A DNA stretch of 64,000 nucleotides from positions 5,833,001 through 5,897,000 of the forward strand of contig CP114499.1 in the NCBI GenBank assembly GCA_027186245.1. Reading direction: 5' to 3'. Source of the stretch: Coriaria nepalensis. Its lineage: Eukaryota > Streptophyta > Magnoliopsida > Cucurbitales > Coriariaceae. The translations under genes and the position numbers were made by a program. Positions 25,257-38,371 of the stretch are shown piece after piece. How positions within the stretch are numbered: the stretch's first letter is position 1; each line of letters starts with the position of its first letter. The notes below the pieces were generated by a model. The model searched no databases, was not told the origin of the DNA, and was given only the letters and a program-made list of their open reading frames with translations.

Positions 25257-28200
25257 TTACTCACATTCGGCAAGCAATAAGAATAGTTCGTCATCGGTTA
25301 TCGCTCCCATCTCCATCGCTCTTTCTAAGGCACTTAATCCTCCTCCATCTTTAATTGATGTTCTTGCACCTCTGTGCAGCTAATATGTTAGCTAGTGAAG
25401 AGGATATTGACATGAATGTTCTTTAATGAATATATTACCTTCTAAGCAGAAGCTTTGCAAATGTATCATTTCTTCTAGAGATGCAATGGTGTAGAGGAGT
25501 CCTCCCATGAAAGTCCCGCATAATTATGTTGGCACCAAATTGTAATAACAATTCAAGCATCACTGCATTGCCATAGTGACATGAGAGATGTAATAACGAG
25601 CAACCTTGAAGACAAATTTCTCGTTCATCTGAGCTGTTGATCCTATCACAAGATGTTGGATCATTCTCTTCTCTTTCCACTCCTACAACTTGTGCATCTG
25701 GATGAGGGTATGAGTCAACGTCGACCACGTCGTCAAAGGTTGTGTTAATGATGTTTTCGGATGAAACTATGATAAGGCGATAAACCTCTCTGAAGTTACT
25801 GGTTTTAACAGCTTCCCATATGCTTCTGGCATATGATGTAATCCCAGGAGGAGGCAATTCTTTGATGACTAGAAGTTTATCAACATACTGTTAAGGGCAT
25901 AGAGAGTATCCATTTTCATAGTCTTAATAATAAACGAAAATACATTTCACTGATGAAAAACGCAATAGAGAAAAATAAAACAAACAAGTTGTACTTACCT
26001 TTGCATGAATGTATTTCTCCTTATGGTGTATGGAATCCTGAGGGCACGGTTTTGTAACTGATGTAGTCGTAGAATCTGATTTGTTTGCCCTCTCATTCTC
26101 AGGAAGAAGAAGCAATCCCTCCCATAAGGAATTACAATAAGCATTACCCAAGTTGTGAAACAACCCTAAGATTGTAGATTCCCAAACTTTGACATCTAAC
26201 GTTAGAGATCTCACCTTTGAAATATGAACCCCTAGGTTTCGGTGCACACCAGAGCATTCAATGCACAGCAATATGCCAAGGTTTAAAGAAGCCCAATCAG
26301 GGTCAGGAGCACTACATTCTGCACAGAGATCATTCCCTGGAATTTCTCTTAGTGCTTTAGAAACAGAACTTGTGCTCTTGTCATCTTCTGAATGATTATG
26401 GTGATCAGAAGAACCAGAGTTGGAATTATTATTTTGAGGATATGCTCTTCCTGTACATGGCTGCAAAAAAAAATATAAAAAAAAATACTTTAGCAAATGG
26501 GAAGAAATTTCAGTGCTAGCATGTGCGTCTTTCATGTAATGTGTAGTCAAGAGAGGGCAGGTCTTTTCATAAGAAAAACCTGTTGAAGAAAATGAGAACT
26601 GAAAAGAGACGCAATAGCTCTAGTGATTTTGTTTACCCAATCCATCCTATCTGCCTCATTTTCAGCCTGAAAAAAACGAATAAAAAAGAAAAGTCAGACC
26701 AATCTTGTCTAACATACAATTAAATTACTATTCTATGAGGGAGTCTAATATCATTCCATGCAAAATGAAAGTAAGACCAATTAACTTCTGCACATGCTAA
26801 GAGCAGGTAATAATATCTACCTTTCACCCCTATCTCCACTTGTACGTAAATAGCTAGTAAAGTGAGTATGCAAATTGATTAAGTTCTTTTAGCAAAAGTA
26901 AATAACCCAAAATTGCTTTCATGCCATAGAAAGTTTAGTCACCCGATAGTCGGTTAATGAATAACCTGCAAAGTCAAGGTCTTTGATGGAGAAATTATTC
27001 TGAAGCAAAGTCGTAGGTCAATATCATCTGCATCCATCTTTATGGTAGATGTGCGCAGATCAATGGTATAGCAACTGAAAATTTCCTCGTTCAATGATGA
27101 TGCCCTATTGTGCTTTGAACGAAATCTACCAAACATGCTGCTGTTCTGTTCAGCTGAACGAGTGAAATGATATGATTGAGAACCCTAGGCAGGGGAAGGG
27201 AAAAAAATAAGAAGAATACTCTAGAGTTTTAATAAATTTTAAGAAAACTTAATTTCATCGTGTGTGAAATAGTTGAGATAAATCAGTAGAATATTGTAAG
27301 GCATTGATTAGTCAAAAAAGTAAAATGCAACAATATAACATACCATAGGTTTCAATCCCTTGACCTTGTAATAATACAAAGCACTCTGACTGTCGAGTGC
27401 AAAGAATCTCCTCTTCCAATACCCCTTCAAACTTGAACGTTTTAAAAGATAGCCTTGTTTAATTGTCTGGACCTAGGAAACAGAAGAGGTTAAATTAATT
27501 CATGGGTTTTCAAGTAATAGCCATAAGTGAAAATGTGACATGTCAGAGAACAGGCACTGAGCTCAAATCAAGTTCTTAGACATAAAGACGAACTTTGCAA
27601 TACAACAGAAGAATCAATTGCGTAGAAAGATTTAAAGCACTGTGAATATAAGAAAACCAAGAATTACCTCCCCCTTAACATTAGATGGCATAATTGATTC
27701 TACATTTCTGTAAGAGCTTATACTAATACCATGGATGCCATCAGCAATAGAAGAAGGCTCCAGACAACTGGAAGCTTGTAAACTGTCCAGCTCAGCTTGG
27801 GTTCTAAATTCCTGAATCCTTTTTGCTAGTTTATCTTGCTCGATGTTAGTCTGTTCTTTTGACTGTTGTGCATATGCAAATACCTGGTCTTCAACAAAAA
27901 AGCAGATAACATATCAATTGAACAAAGCAACACCCAGTTTCACTTTTGTATAAGTAGGGACATTGAGAAAGAGAGAAACTTGTATAAGTAAATGAGGATG
28001 GTAGCAATCCCCCCCCCCCCCCTTTTAACTAGTTAATTGATTAGTGATTACTGTTATTTTTATTTTTTTATGAAAAACTACAGGGGCCATCAACGTACTT
28101 GTCTCTTACAGCTGTATTGACTGCAGTGAAATCTTTCACAAAAGAAATGAAAAAGTAAATGAGTAGTACCTGGTGAATAAATGGTTCCATTTGACTGAAC

Positions 28201-30525
28201 AAGTCGTAACCCTAAAGAATAAGGAATGCACTCTGTTTAGACCAAAAAAGCAGTCTACATGTAAATCATGAGGACATCAAATTATTGAGCTGACAGACCA
28301 GTTTGAAGTATCTCAGATGAGCATCCATCATTGCACTAAAAGATTCTAAGAACTCATACTTTTTTTTGGCTTCAACATTCACAAGTGCATTAACCTGCAG
28401 TCCTTAAAATTATTGAGAAGTTAATAAGCAGAAGAGTATAAAAGAGAACACCGGTTATATAGAGTAACATACTAGGTTGAAGCGGGTTTTCTCAAACTCT
28501 GATTTTGAGTTCTGAAGATCCTGAAGAAAGAGAGAATGTGAGCTACACAATTCAATTAGAAATGGGTAATTTTTACATACTGAGATGACGGAAATATAAA
28601 GAATACCTCTTCCAATTCTGCAACTACATCTTCTCGTGTATTCTTTCTTAATGACACAAACCTTTCCCGTGCCTGATGAGAAAATACACAAGAAACTAAA
28701 TATAATTACAGCACATCAAATGAAACAATCAAAAGAAGACATAAAATACAGAAACCTTAGTACTTTTAACATGAATAAAAGAAGGGGGAAAAACTTTGAA
28801 TGGATCTCCAATACCTGATCATAAGTATGCGCAGCTTTATCAAAGCGCTGGCGAGAATCCTGCAATTAGGAGAAACAAGATTGGGACAAAGAACAAATTT
28901 CAAGAAGTTTCTCAGATTCCCAGCAGCAATACTGAGTCTAAGCCTTTGGCCATGTCATTTTAGCAACCCACTAACAGGGATTTACTTTTGCCTTTATTGA
29001 AGTGACACTTACCTTTGCACCTTTTAAATCAACATTTATGAAGTGCGTCAATCGGTCATGTAAAACGTGCTCTACCTGCAACACATACTATTGTCAATCA
29101 AATACAAGAACAAAAAGTAAAAAATTAAAAATCTAAACAAATAGTGCACACACATATGTAGATATATGTATGTACGTCTATATGTACCATTCATCACCCC
29201 ACATGCTTTACGAAAAATGCAATATTACAGTTATGTGCCAATAAATATACTATCAACAATCTGTTGTTCAACTATATCAAGAAAATATTTATAAAAAAGC
29301 AAAAGAAAAATCAAAGACGACATTATAGTTTCTTTTAATTTCAATTTTACATTGTCTGTCTTTGTGATTGTAACCTTGCTCCACCTTGCAAGGTAGATAT
29401 CATTTTGAATTACAGATCATTCCTAGATATAATTGACTATGTACAGTAGAATTTCAACAGTTACTAATGTGAGCACTTGCCTGAGAACGAAGAAACTCTT
29501 TATATGTAGCAAGCTCACGAAGTGTTGTGATGAACTTGGATAAGACAGGACCTGCCATAAAAGAATTGCTCGCGATCAAATTACAAAGGGGCTCTTTCAT
29601 AAACACTGTTAGCATTACAAGTAACGATAATTTGATAAGTAGCGTCAAAAGTAACATAAAAACAGAACAAAACAGAATATAAGTACATATATCCATTTAG
29701 CCTACAACCTCCTATGGATACACTAACAGGATCATCCCGTCCACCACCAAATGCTTCTAAAGAATCTGCAAAAGCAGTGTATCCATTACATCCTTCTCCA
29801 AGGGCTGCCCTGCAAATATCAAAGAAAGAAAGTCAGCAATCTCCCCTGCCACATAGCTTCAAGCTTAGTTTTCAGTCCAGAAATGTAAAAATATGAATTG
29901 AAAATTTATGCTAAAAGAAGAGCCATGAAAGCACTTACATAAACTTCCTACACCCTTTGTATAATCTTCCGCAATGGCTTTCCAACTGATCAGTTGTTTG
30001 CTCTATGGAATATATCTATAAAAATATGAGAAAAGTAAATGAACAAAACAGCATTTTATCTATGCAAATAAAATAACTGAAATGGACCTCAAAAAGCATT
30101 TTTTTAGTGGCATAACTAAGTGAAATTTTGAGTGCCTCCATTGTAAAGAACATATATTTTCTACTGGGCACAAATTTTGAATGGAGTAAGTATCGTCTCT
30201 CTCAAAACATAATATTCGGATTGAACATTTAAATTTCTCGCCTGAGAAGGCAGCTGACTGGAATTCTCCCATTTCAATACAGAAGAGGGGAGAATTCCAA
30301 AATTCCAAGCTTCAAAAATTTTGGAGCCTTTTTCAATTCCAAGCTCCAAAATTTACAGAGCGGAGAGAAGAGCACATGAAAATATAAACCATATTAATTA
30401 AACAATAGCCATTGAAAAGGTCAATGATAATAGAGGCCATATTTCAACGTATCCCATAAATTCAATTCGATTGTTACCTGCTTCAGAAACATAGGGGAGT
30501 CATCTAGCTTGATAAAAGCCGCCAT
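25257..30525 (-). CDS. AGD: ACAP-type ArfGAP of the AGD family: BAR-PH-ArfGAP-ankyrin (777 aa, 17 exons)
   Basis: AGD1-4 proteins stimulate GTP hydrolysis on ARF GTPases in trans-Golgi/endosomal trafficking. Exons (-): 30525-30478, 30015-29939, 29809-29709, 29551-29481, 29075-29013, 28859-28815, 28672-28607, 28520-28473, 28394-28299, 28211-28170, 27883-27668, 27472-27344, 27184-26966, 26666-26580, 26460-25999, 25887-25439, 25371-25257; 2,334 nt. BAR domain about 1-280 (LESHCGRLYKGCRKFM, SKFITTLRELATYKEFL). PH domain about 293-432 (IKQGYLLKRSSSLKGYWKRR, DRMDWVNKITRAI). ArfGAP zinc finger CX2CX16CX2C at 482-505 with the arginine finger in GVHRNLG (R510). Ankyrin repeats about 665-765 (GCSLLHLSCHYGNAVMLELL, GRTPLHHCI). 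The length fits AGD2/AGD4 rather than the longer AGD1/AGD3. The intron after exon 4 starts with GC (GC-AG), supported by the conserved join FLRSQ|VEHVL. All catalytic parts are intact. Confidence 0.95.
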
Positions 30526-31439
30526 TACTGCTCCCTCTCTCTATTAAGTATCGAGGCGAAATTGAAAACAAAAACCCTCAGCTCTTTCTTTCTTCTTCAG
30601 TCTGAAAATCTGAATCCTGTGTCAAACCAAAAGCTGTTGTCTCTCTCTCTCTCTCTTTTTCTTCAGCTCTGGAAAACGAATCAAATCAATTGATCGGAAA
30701 TTATTAGCTTGGAAAGCGCACATGCCTAGGTTTTTTCTGTACGAACTCGGTTTCACCTGCGCTCTCTTATAATAAGAATATCTTGTCCGTTGGATCTGTC
30801 TTTTATCAATTTCCGATCAAAATCCTCGCAATTTTCGAGTGAAACAGACATGCTCGTACTATTGTAATGACGAAATTAGCGTCGAAATCGATTTTCCTGC
30901 TTAAAATTTTCAGTTTGCCTAAACGTTCATTTAACTCGGAACGCCGTTTTGAAACTGCAGTTCGTGTCTACGAAGTCTACGAAACTGAAGAGAAGGCTTG
31001 CCGTTTGCCTCATTTTTTATTTTCGCGCTCTAAACTGTAGTAATGTATTAGAGGGAGAGAGCGCTCTGAGCAGCGGATTTTCAAACGTTTAACTAACGGT
31101 TTAATCCGGCAATAGTTCGGCGGGAAAATCGGTGATGTCCATTGCCGTCAATCTCGAGAATAGGACAAAAACTAGGAGTCTGAAGCGTCTCAAATGTAAC
31201 AGGACCTGATTTTTATTTCGTATTTTGTGATCTTTAACAGGTCTGGTGAATTGTGAAATTTTGATTTTTCTTTATTTCTGATTTTTTCGATTCAAAATCA
31301 GTGTGACCTAGATGCTCAGTAATTTGATGATTCAGTGAGTTTGATTATGAATTTCTAATTTGCTTGTTTTTATCTAATCACTACATTTTGTGCTCAAATC
31401 TGTTATACTGATCGATGTAGAGTCAGGAGGAAGGTAAAA
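30526..31439. promoter_or_regulatory. Divergent region upstream of AGD and of the 31.4-kb locus
   Basis: No coding sequence. A CT repeat at about 30640-30657 and pyrimidine-rich tracts near 30530-30665 fit the AGD 5' UTR. The right half is AT-rich and leads into the ATG at 31440. Confidence 0.45.
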
Positions 31440-32386
31440 ATGGTTGGAGTTGATCGTGTAGAGGAAGGTGGACGGCGTCTACCACAGAGGATGCTGGGAG
31501 GAGGAGCTGCTGCGTCTCAATTAAGGAAGTCTGATGATGTGAATACGAATGAAAATGTTTTACGGGAAGTTGTTCAGTCTCAAGCTTCTCTTTCTAAGGC
31601 AACACATCGACCTAGAAATTTGGAGAACGGTTTGGGAATGGAAAATGAACCTAAGAGAAAGAAAAGAAGTAGAAGAAGATCAAGTCAACGTGGTAAAGAC
31701 TGTGATGCTGATGTCTCTGAAGGTGTACCGGTGAAGAAGGAGAAAGAAACTGTTGGGTGAAAAAGGAAAAGTGTAAAGAATTCGTCTGCTTCAGGAAGGG
31801 AAATCAAAGTGCAGGCTCCAAGTGATGATGACGATGATGATGATGATGATGTTGAAATGACAGTGAGTGATCAAATGATCATAGCCAAAGAGGTGAGTTC
31901 TTCTACCTTTTGAATCAATAAGGTTTTGGTGTATATCTGTGGAGGTAATCTCTATATATGACATTGCTTTCATGTCAATGCAGTATGTTGAAGGCAATAA
32001 GGACATAATGCAGAAACAGATTTTAAAAGGAGAACTGGAATTAAGTTTCCAGCTTCCAACAACAGTCTCTTCCAGGAGTCGGGCAGAAGGATATTTTAAC
32101 TCTCCTGATAACAATCTGAGCTCATTGACTCACAAAGCTACAGCTTCCTATGATTTGACGAGTGAGAAAACTTCTATGGATGCTAGCAAAATGGGTGAAC
32201 CGGCTCTGGAAATGTTGGAGCTTTATCTAGAAACCGACAGAAAAGGGGAAGAGGTTGGAATCTATAACAATGGATACGGATTATTCCTGTGACTTTTTAG
32301 GTGAGAGGCAAAATGATAAGGTTCCAGGAGAGGTGAATCAGAAGAAGAGCAGTCTGAAAGATAAGGTGTCAATGTTCCTTGATTGA
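31440..32386 (+). pseudogene. Broken Lys/Arg- and Asp-rich nuclear-type protein gene, unrecognised
   Basis: I do not recognise the family. The frame starts at the ATG at 31440 (MVGVDRVEEGGRRLPQRML) and has a basic block (EPKRKKRSRRRSSQRGK, about residues 75-91) that looks like a nuclear signal. It then meets a TGA at 31758-31760. The same frame stays open beyond it through another basic segment and a run of nine Asp, to a good donor at 31893 (GAG|GTGAGT). The second exon begins at 31984 (ATGCAG|TATGTT) and continues coherently (EMLELYLETDRKGEEVGIYN) to a TGA ending at 32292. After that, another frame carries a plausible Lys-rich end (GERQNDKV...KVSMFLD) up to 32386. One nonsense codon plus one apparent frameshift suggest a recently damaged gene; errors in the sequence would look the same. 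Confidence 0.45.
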
Positions 32387-33548
32387 ATAAGATAGTCGGG
32401 TTGTATACAGATCCCTCTGCAGACGAAGTGGAATTTTGATATATTTGGCTTGAGATCCAGTATAGTTGTTTAAGTCTATCAATTGCTCGGGTTTATTCAT
32501 CTCCTTATGAAAGATGAAAATTTGACTAGGCGTGTATCCTTCACTTCTGATTTTGGCACTTAATACTCGTCTGGCTCTATAAATTCAGAAAAATCTATAG
32601 CCATTGTCTTTTCAATTGTATAGAGTGTAAGTAAATAAAGATACACAGACCATAAGTTTTTTTGGACATCTGAGCATGTGTGTCTATTTCCTCTTCACTT
32701 GTGTTATTACTGTTAGAGGGATCGACTCTCACGGGATAAATTGCAAGAAAGGAGTAGAGAAATAAGTTCAAAAGCTTGAATGTCAAAGAGGAAATTGATT
32801 GGTAATTGGTGAATGAATTTTTCTGGTAAGGTCACTCTTTATTAGAAGTTTGGTCATTGGCAGATTCTTTCTAACTCAAGATGGTGAATGGAGCAATCAA
32901 TTATATGGGCTCGTGGTCCAGTTTTAATTTGGATGGTAAGTGCTTTCAATCATTTAAGTGATTCAGAAAAAAGTCCTTGTATTTCTTATTACCTCATTGA
33001 AGATTATGTGCCAATAACCTGTTGAGGACATTGCACAAAATTTGGCCTAATTTCTCGCTCTGATAGGGCATTATGTCAAGGAATCTAGCTTTTGAATCTT
33101 AATGCATGGAAGGTGAAACCTGAGTCGGCATGGTAGAAAAGAATTAACATTTAAGTTCAGCTCATTATATATCCATGTGATAACCCCCCCTCCTTTCCCT
33201 TTGGTTCCCTTATCCAGTAAGCACAAAAATCTGTCCCCACCACCATATGGTAAATGATGGTAAGGTAATGGAGAGAGGAGTTACTCAGTAGTTTCCTATT
33301 AATTTATTACCAAATTAAACAGAACATAGCAAGAAGAGCTTCATCTGAGTGTTTTCACTTTCTTTAAATACATGCCATGCATATTATTGTACAGTTTCCT
33401 TTCTCTACATCTTAAATTACATCTGTGTCCTGTGATATATATGATTGATTGAAAAAAAAAAAATTGTTTCTCTTTGATGTATGCCAACATTACTTTTTAT
33501 TTATTTATTTATGAAATGGTTGCATTGAAACTTGAATGATGTATGTAT
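32387..33548. other. Intergenic, nothing recognised
   Basis: No coding signal or clear repeat on either strand. It should include the 3' UTR of the gibberellin 2-oxidase on the right. A C-run is at 33185-33191 and an A-run at about 33451. Confidence 0.45.
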
Positions 33549-34927
33549 CTAAAGTAGAAATGTTGAAAGACCCGTTTTGTATCCGGTTTTCTTGACATCC
33601 TCTTGAACTCGGTTTCTGTAATCTCTAAAAGTGAACTCCTTATAGATAGATGGCTCTCTGCAACTTCCAATTAGAGAATCGTAAGAAGGACACATGAAGT
33701 ATGCTATTGTGTATCTTTCCCTCTTTCCATTCGTCATCACCTTGTGTTCCACACTTTTGTACACATTATTGCTCCAAGCCTGCAATTTTACTCATCAGTA
33801 AAAACATTTTTTTTTTCCCTCGCATTGTTGTATTTATCAAGGAAATTGATTTTTACTTGTTATTGAATTATTAGCAGTATTTGTTAATAAATAACCAGAA
33901 TCGTCAATGTGACAGTGTGGAGGTGCTTTCGAGCCACATTAACAAGCGCACCAAGTCCGGTATGAATACCTGGAAAGTAAAAACTTGGGTAGTATTTTAA
34001 AGAACTAGTAGAAAGTAAAAACTATACCTGGAAAAGATCGCCAATGTTAACAATGAGAGCATCTTGGTTCGGTTTTACTGCTACCCATTTGGAGTCTTTC
34101 ATGAGTTGGAGTCCTCCAACTTGATCTTGAAAAAGTATAGTGAGGAAATCACTGTCTGTATGAGGCACTAAGCCGAAAATCTCTGATTGGGACGAGGGGA
34201 CAGGACAAGGAGGGTAGTGATTCAAGCGGAGAAAGCAAGTGCTTTCGTCACAAATGTCATTGAAGACTTCTCTTGAATGGCCCAGATTCTCTGCCAAAAC
34301 TCCTGCTAGCAATCTTGCTAGCTTTGACATTGCTCCTGCTAGTTCCTCCATCACCTCCCTGGTTTCATGAACAAGGTGCGTATCTCTATCAACTCAATTG
34401 CTTTATCATTATGAAAAATATATGTACAATGAGGATGATGAATAAAAAGCATACCTCATAGAGGTGAAGTCTCGATAAGAGGCCGAATCTGAAATCTTGA
34501 TCAGGGGAATGTGGAAAGCTTCAGACCAAGAGAATTGATTTGGGTATCTAGCTGTAGGTGTGCCCCACCTATAAGAATTATTCAAAACCCCACAACTAGA
34601 TTTTCTTTCAAAGGGTGCCCCGAATAACTTCACTTGCTCTCTATTCATTCTTCTTAGAAGTTCCGGGCTTATCCCATGATTTACTACTTGGAAGAATCCC
34701 CATTCCGATGAAGCTCCAGAAATAGCTTTACTGCAAGCTATTTTTTTGCTTTCATCGTAGCTTTCTAGACCGCTGAGATCTATCAATGGAAGTTCACATT
34801 CCTCCAATACTGCTCTGCTAGGTCGAAGATGATCACAGTTGTCGCTATTACCAAGTGCATGAAAGGGAGGTATTTCGTTTTGCACAAGTGCTCCATAATG
34901 ATGCTGAAGAGGTGGAACAGAGTCCAT
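33549..34927 (-). CDS. GA2OX8: Class III (C20) gibberellin 2-beta-dioxygenase, GA2ox7/8-like (344 aa, 3 exons)
   Basis: GA 2-oxidases inactivate gibberellins by 2-beta-hydroxylation with Fe(II), 2-oxoglutarate and O2; the class III enzymes act on C20 precursors such as GA12 and GA53. Exons on the minus strand: 34927-34455, 34358-34028, 33779-33549 (1,035 nt). The DIOX_N part has LPLIDLSG, EWGFFQVVNHGI, SYRWGTP and SWSEAFHIP; the last two are typical of the C20-GA2ox group. The 2OG-Fe(II) core has LRLNHYPPCP, PHTDSDFLTILFQDQVGGLQ (Fe ligands His and Asp at about 224 and 226), NIGDLFQAWSN, VEHKVMTN (third ligand His) and RYTIAYF (2-oxoglutarate Arg). It ends with VQEDVKKTGYKTGLSTFLL. All catalytic residues are present. 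Number 8 rather than 7 is a best guess from similarity. Confidence 0.9.
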
Positions 34928-36772
34928 CTTTTGTTGTTGTTGTAGAAAACTTTGTGAAAAATGTTGTGGCTTAGCTGCTTTATTTATAACACATTGTTGG
35001 AGAAAGAGAAGGTTTTACATAGTTTTGAGTAGATTTGGAGAATTAAACGAAGGGAGGTAAGGGACAAAGAGCACAAAGGGAAGAGAACAAAGGGAAAGGA
35101 AAGGCAAGAGAGCCCACAAATTGGATGTCTCAAAAGAGTGACAATTGTCAAAGATAGAGAGAGCTTCCCTTTTCTCTCTGAAATTCACAGGAGAAAAATA
35201 AAGAAACAGTCTAGAAGTGATGTATTCTAATATTGAGTTGTTGACCAAAGGAAAAAGGAGATCAAAAGAAATGGGAAACTGATAAAAGTGAATAGATCCA
35301 AACCTAACTTCCTCTTTTTGACTTTCTTCACGACATAAAAAAAAGAGTCCTGCATCAATTTGAGTGGGGACATCTCTTCTTCCCGCAACCAATACACCTA
35401 GTTTACTGCAAATGGCCTCAATTATTCTATTCCTTCCTTTTACAAAGCCCTGTAATCATTGTCTATTTTGACTTACTTGCCTTGGAATATATAGAATATT
35501 ATTGTACATGCCTGTTTTCTTTTCTTCATTATATATATATAAAATTTTTTTTTTAAATCACTGTTTGTTCACATGATCTGCACTTACTTCCGTCCCAGAA
35601 TGATTCTCTAAAACTGCTGAGGATTGATCTCTACATTTAGGAAAGATGAGGATGGGTTTGGTTTGGTTTGGATAGAAATATTTGAGGTCAAAGAGCTTAA
35701 AAGGGGAAAAGAAAACTTAGTGGTCATCTCATTAAAGAGACCATAGAATTCTAAATCGGGACGGCTTTTTCACACTACTGTAATCTAAGGATGATACCGT
35801 ACTCTCCTTGTGCTGTATTCTAAGAGACGAAGCTTCCAAATGGTTTATATTATCATTAGAATATGTTACAGAGAGATATTATATACTAAATGAAAGTACA
35901 ATATGTCTATTTTGATTGTTTGTGCATGTCGTTATTTGTGATGTAGCAAGGATTCGTGCGGCTTTCGGATTCGATGTATATAATATGGCTAATAAAACAT
36001 TGTTAATGAATGTTTGACCCTAAAGCAAGGAGAAAACAAACATGTTCTTTATTATATGCATTTTTTTATTGCGAGAGGAATGATCAAACTCAAACCCATG
36101 TGTTTGGATGAACATGATGTTTCTTTGTGAGATGCTGTTGCTATTACTTCTGAATAGGGAAGTGTCTTGTTGGTTTGTTTCTGGGACATCAAGTTAGCTT
36201 AAGATATAAAGACAAAATGTTTAGTTATATTGTCCAAGTCTAGTCGGTGTTTCTGGAAAGCTAATTAAAACACACTTAATTATTATTATTATTATTTTTA
36301 AAGTTGTCTTTAAATAATTTCATTATGTTTTGCCTTTTCGATTCTGTTTATTTTATGAAATTTGTCTTTCCCTTTCCGTTTTCATTGAATCGAGCTTTTA
36401 TGACGTTAAAGAAATTATGTAGGGCCTTGAAAACGTCGTTTGGGATTTTGAAAACGTCGTTTGGGAAGGAAGTAAATCCATTATAAGATGTTTCACTTCT
36501 TCATATTTCACTTTAAATTCCTAATTTAACCGAAACGTCCGTTTTACCTTGATGTACATTTTCAACAAGTAGTGACTTTCAAGGAAAGAAGCAGACTTTC
36601 AATCTTGTATGGATTAATAACAAATATTCTCTTCTTGTCAGCTTTGAACTAGTATGGCAAACTTTCTTTTCATAGTGTGGTTGCTTCTTTTTTCTCTCCA
36701 TTTGGTAATATTTAACAAGGCTCTACAAGTTTTGAACTCAGTCCGAAGCTCGTGATGATATGCTCGGCTCGA
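34928..36772. other. Intergenic: GA2ox promoter region and unassigned DNA
   Basis: No gene found. The part next to 34928 is the GA 2-oxidase promoter and 5' UTR. Minus-strand 35392-35015 is an open frame without any family features and I treat it as chance. A direct repeat of a ~19-bp unit containing AAAACGTCGTTT occurs at 36427-36445 and 36448-36466. Confidence 0.45.
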
Positions 36773-38009
36773 CTACTTGTAAATCCACTCGTTTGCTCGG
36801 CCCCCAGACTCATCCATGTCTATGAAAATGCTAACTGCCTGCACAGATGAAAACGCAACAACAGCTTCATTACATGGTTCCAGATCATATCCTTCTTCCT
36901 TAATCAAAGGTCTAATAACTCAGAAATTACACTTGATGTTAGTTTTTAAGTTCAATCTTCATAAGAACTATACATTATATGTGTTTTTTGATCGATTAAT
37001 TACCTTCCCGATTCGAGGTCGATCTTTCAACTTGGCGAGGCTGTTTCTGATGTGAGAGACTGCTCCCCAGCATTTCAATGTATTCGCCACATCATCGAGC
37101 CGTAATAGATACTCTTCCTCAGTCAAAGGAAAGGATCTCTACAGATTTTGACACAAAATTATGCAACATATTTCATCTTGTCAAAAAAAAAATATATATA
37201 TAATAATCTTCTGCGCATTGCATTAGGGGTTTGCATTTACCTGCTCCATGTACTTCCACATGACATTTAGTGCAAGAAGATTTCGTCCCATGAACTCCTG
37301 CATTTTTCGCAGAATGTTGGGTTAAAGAGCTATTTATGATCACAATTCACAATGGAAAGAATTTCCTATGTTAAGTGTCTATTGTTATAGTATGTAGATA
37401 TAGACATATATGAGCTTAATTATGTATGCATGTATGTATGTATGTATGTATACCTTCTTAATTAGTTGAACATCATATGACCTTCCATATTTGTTCCTGA
37501 TAAGAGTAGCAAGGTCTATCCCACTAAATGCAGAGTCATCCGAACCCACAATTCTTTCTAGATTCTCTCTAAGCATTTCATTGTTCACCTGCTCAAAAAA
37601 ATAAATAAAAAATAAAATAAAATAAAAGCATGCCCATTTCATTTTGAACTAATAACAATATATCAAGTAATCAAAATTGAAAATACCAACAAAAAATATG
37701 TATACAAACCCCTCCACTTTCGTTTTTATGGCTCTCGGATTTGTCTTTGGGTCCATTTTCTGAGTCATCAGGATCCAGAGTATCATCTACCGTACCCGAA
37801 AAAATAGGCCTAAACTGTCTACCACTTGAGCAATGACCATTTGCAAGAATCAAAAATTGGGTTGAAGGTAAAAGAGGGGAAGAGTGACCTGAAAAAGGAA
37901 TCTTATTGAGTTTTCCTCTACTGATATGGTCTTGATGAACTCCAAACCCTGATGACCAATTGCATTGGCAGCGGCCCAACATAATGCTCTTCATCTCCTG
38001 CAAAAGCAT
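36773..38009 (-). CDS. DUF3067-family protein, probably plastid-targeted (230 aa, 5 exons)
   Basis: DUF3067 is a small domain shared by cyanobacteria and plastid-containing eukaryotes; its function is unknown. Exons on the minus strand: 38009-37710, 37588-37454, 37297-37241, 37138-37004, 36838-36773, summing to 693 nt. The first ~100 residues look like a transit peptide plus a linker rich in Asp/Ser/Lys. The conserved domain starts near residue 118: GIDLATLIRNKYGRSYDVQL, then EFMGRNLLALNVMWKYMEQR, FPLTEEEYLLRLDDVANTLK, WGAVSHIRNSLAK and RPRIGKAVSIFIDMD, and the protein ends at GGRANEWIYK. Every exon join falls inside conserved sequence, which supports the model. The start is the Met at 38009; a Met four residues later in frame (MKSIM) is an alternative. 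Nothing is known of partners. Confidence 0.85.
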
Positions 38010-38323
38010 TCTTTCAACTAGAAAATGGTAGTTTTAGATAAACTTAATTCTATTTCATTCTAGTGTTAGAAACTAGAAAAGTGTGTGTGGAAAAGAAATT
38101 TAGAAGAAATAATGAAGGAAAAAGGAGGAGAAGATTCTGAAAAGTGGGAAGAAGAAGTGAAGTGGAAGGTAGAGATACCTGAGAGAAAAGCAGAGCCTCA
38201 TGTTTGGTTAGGATAGAATTTAGGGGTTGACAATCCTTAACCATATCATTCGACCAAATCCATGCACCCGTTACACCTTTGTCACACATAAATTATGCCC
38301 ATTCTTTTCATAGCCCTTTTTTT

Positions 38324-38371
38324 GCCCCTTAAGTCATGTAATCATTTGCCCCTTAAGTCATGTAATCATTA
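38324..38371. repeat. 24-bp tandem duplication
   Basis: Two adjacent copies of a unit beginning GCCCCTTAAGTCATG, at 38324-38347 and 38348-38371, apparently perfect. Confidence 0.9.

Noticed and set aside
31757..31795. A mini-intron that would remove the TGA at 31758
   Set aside because: GT...CAG borders exist but the intron would be about 38 bases, too short for plant splicing.
35015..35392. Minus-strand open frame of 125 codons upstream of GA2ox
   Set aside because: Hydrophobic, low-complexity composition with no domain; it lies in the GA2ox promoter region and is most likely chance.
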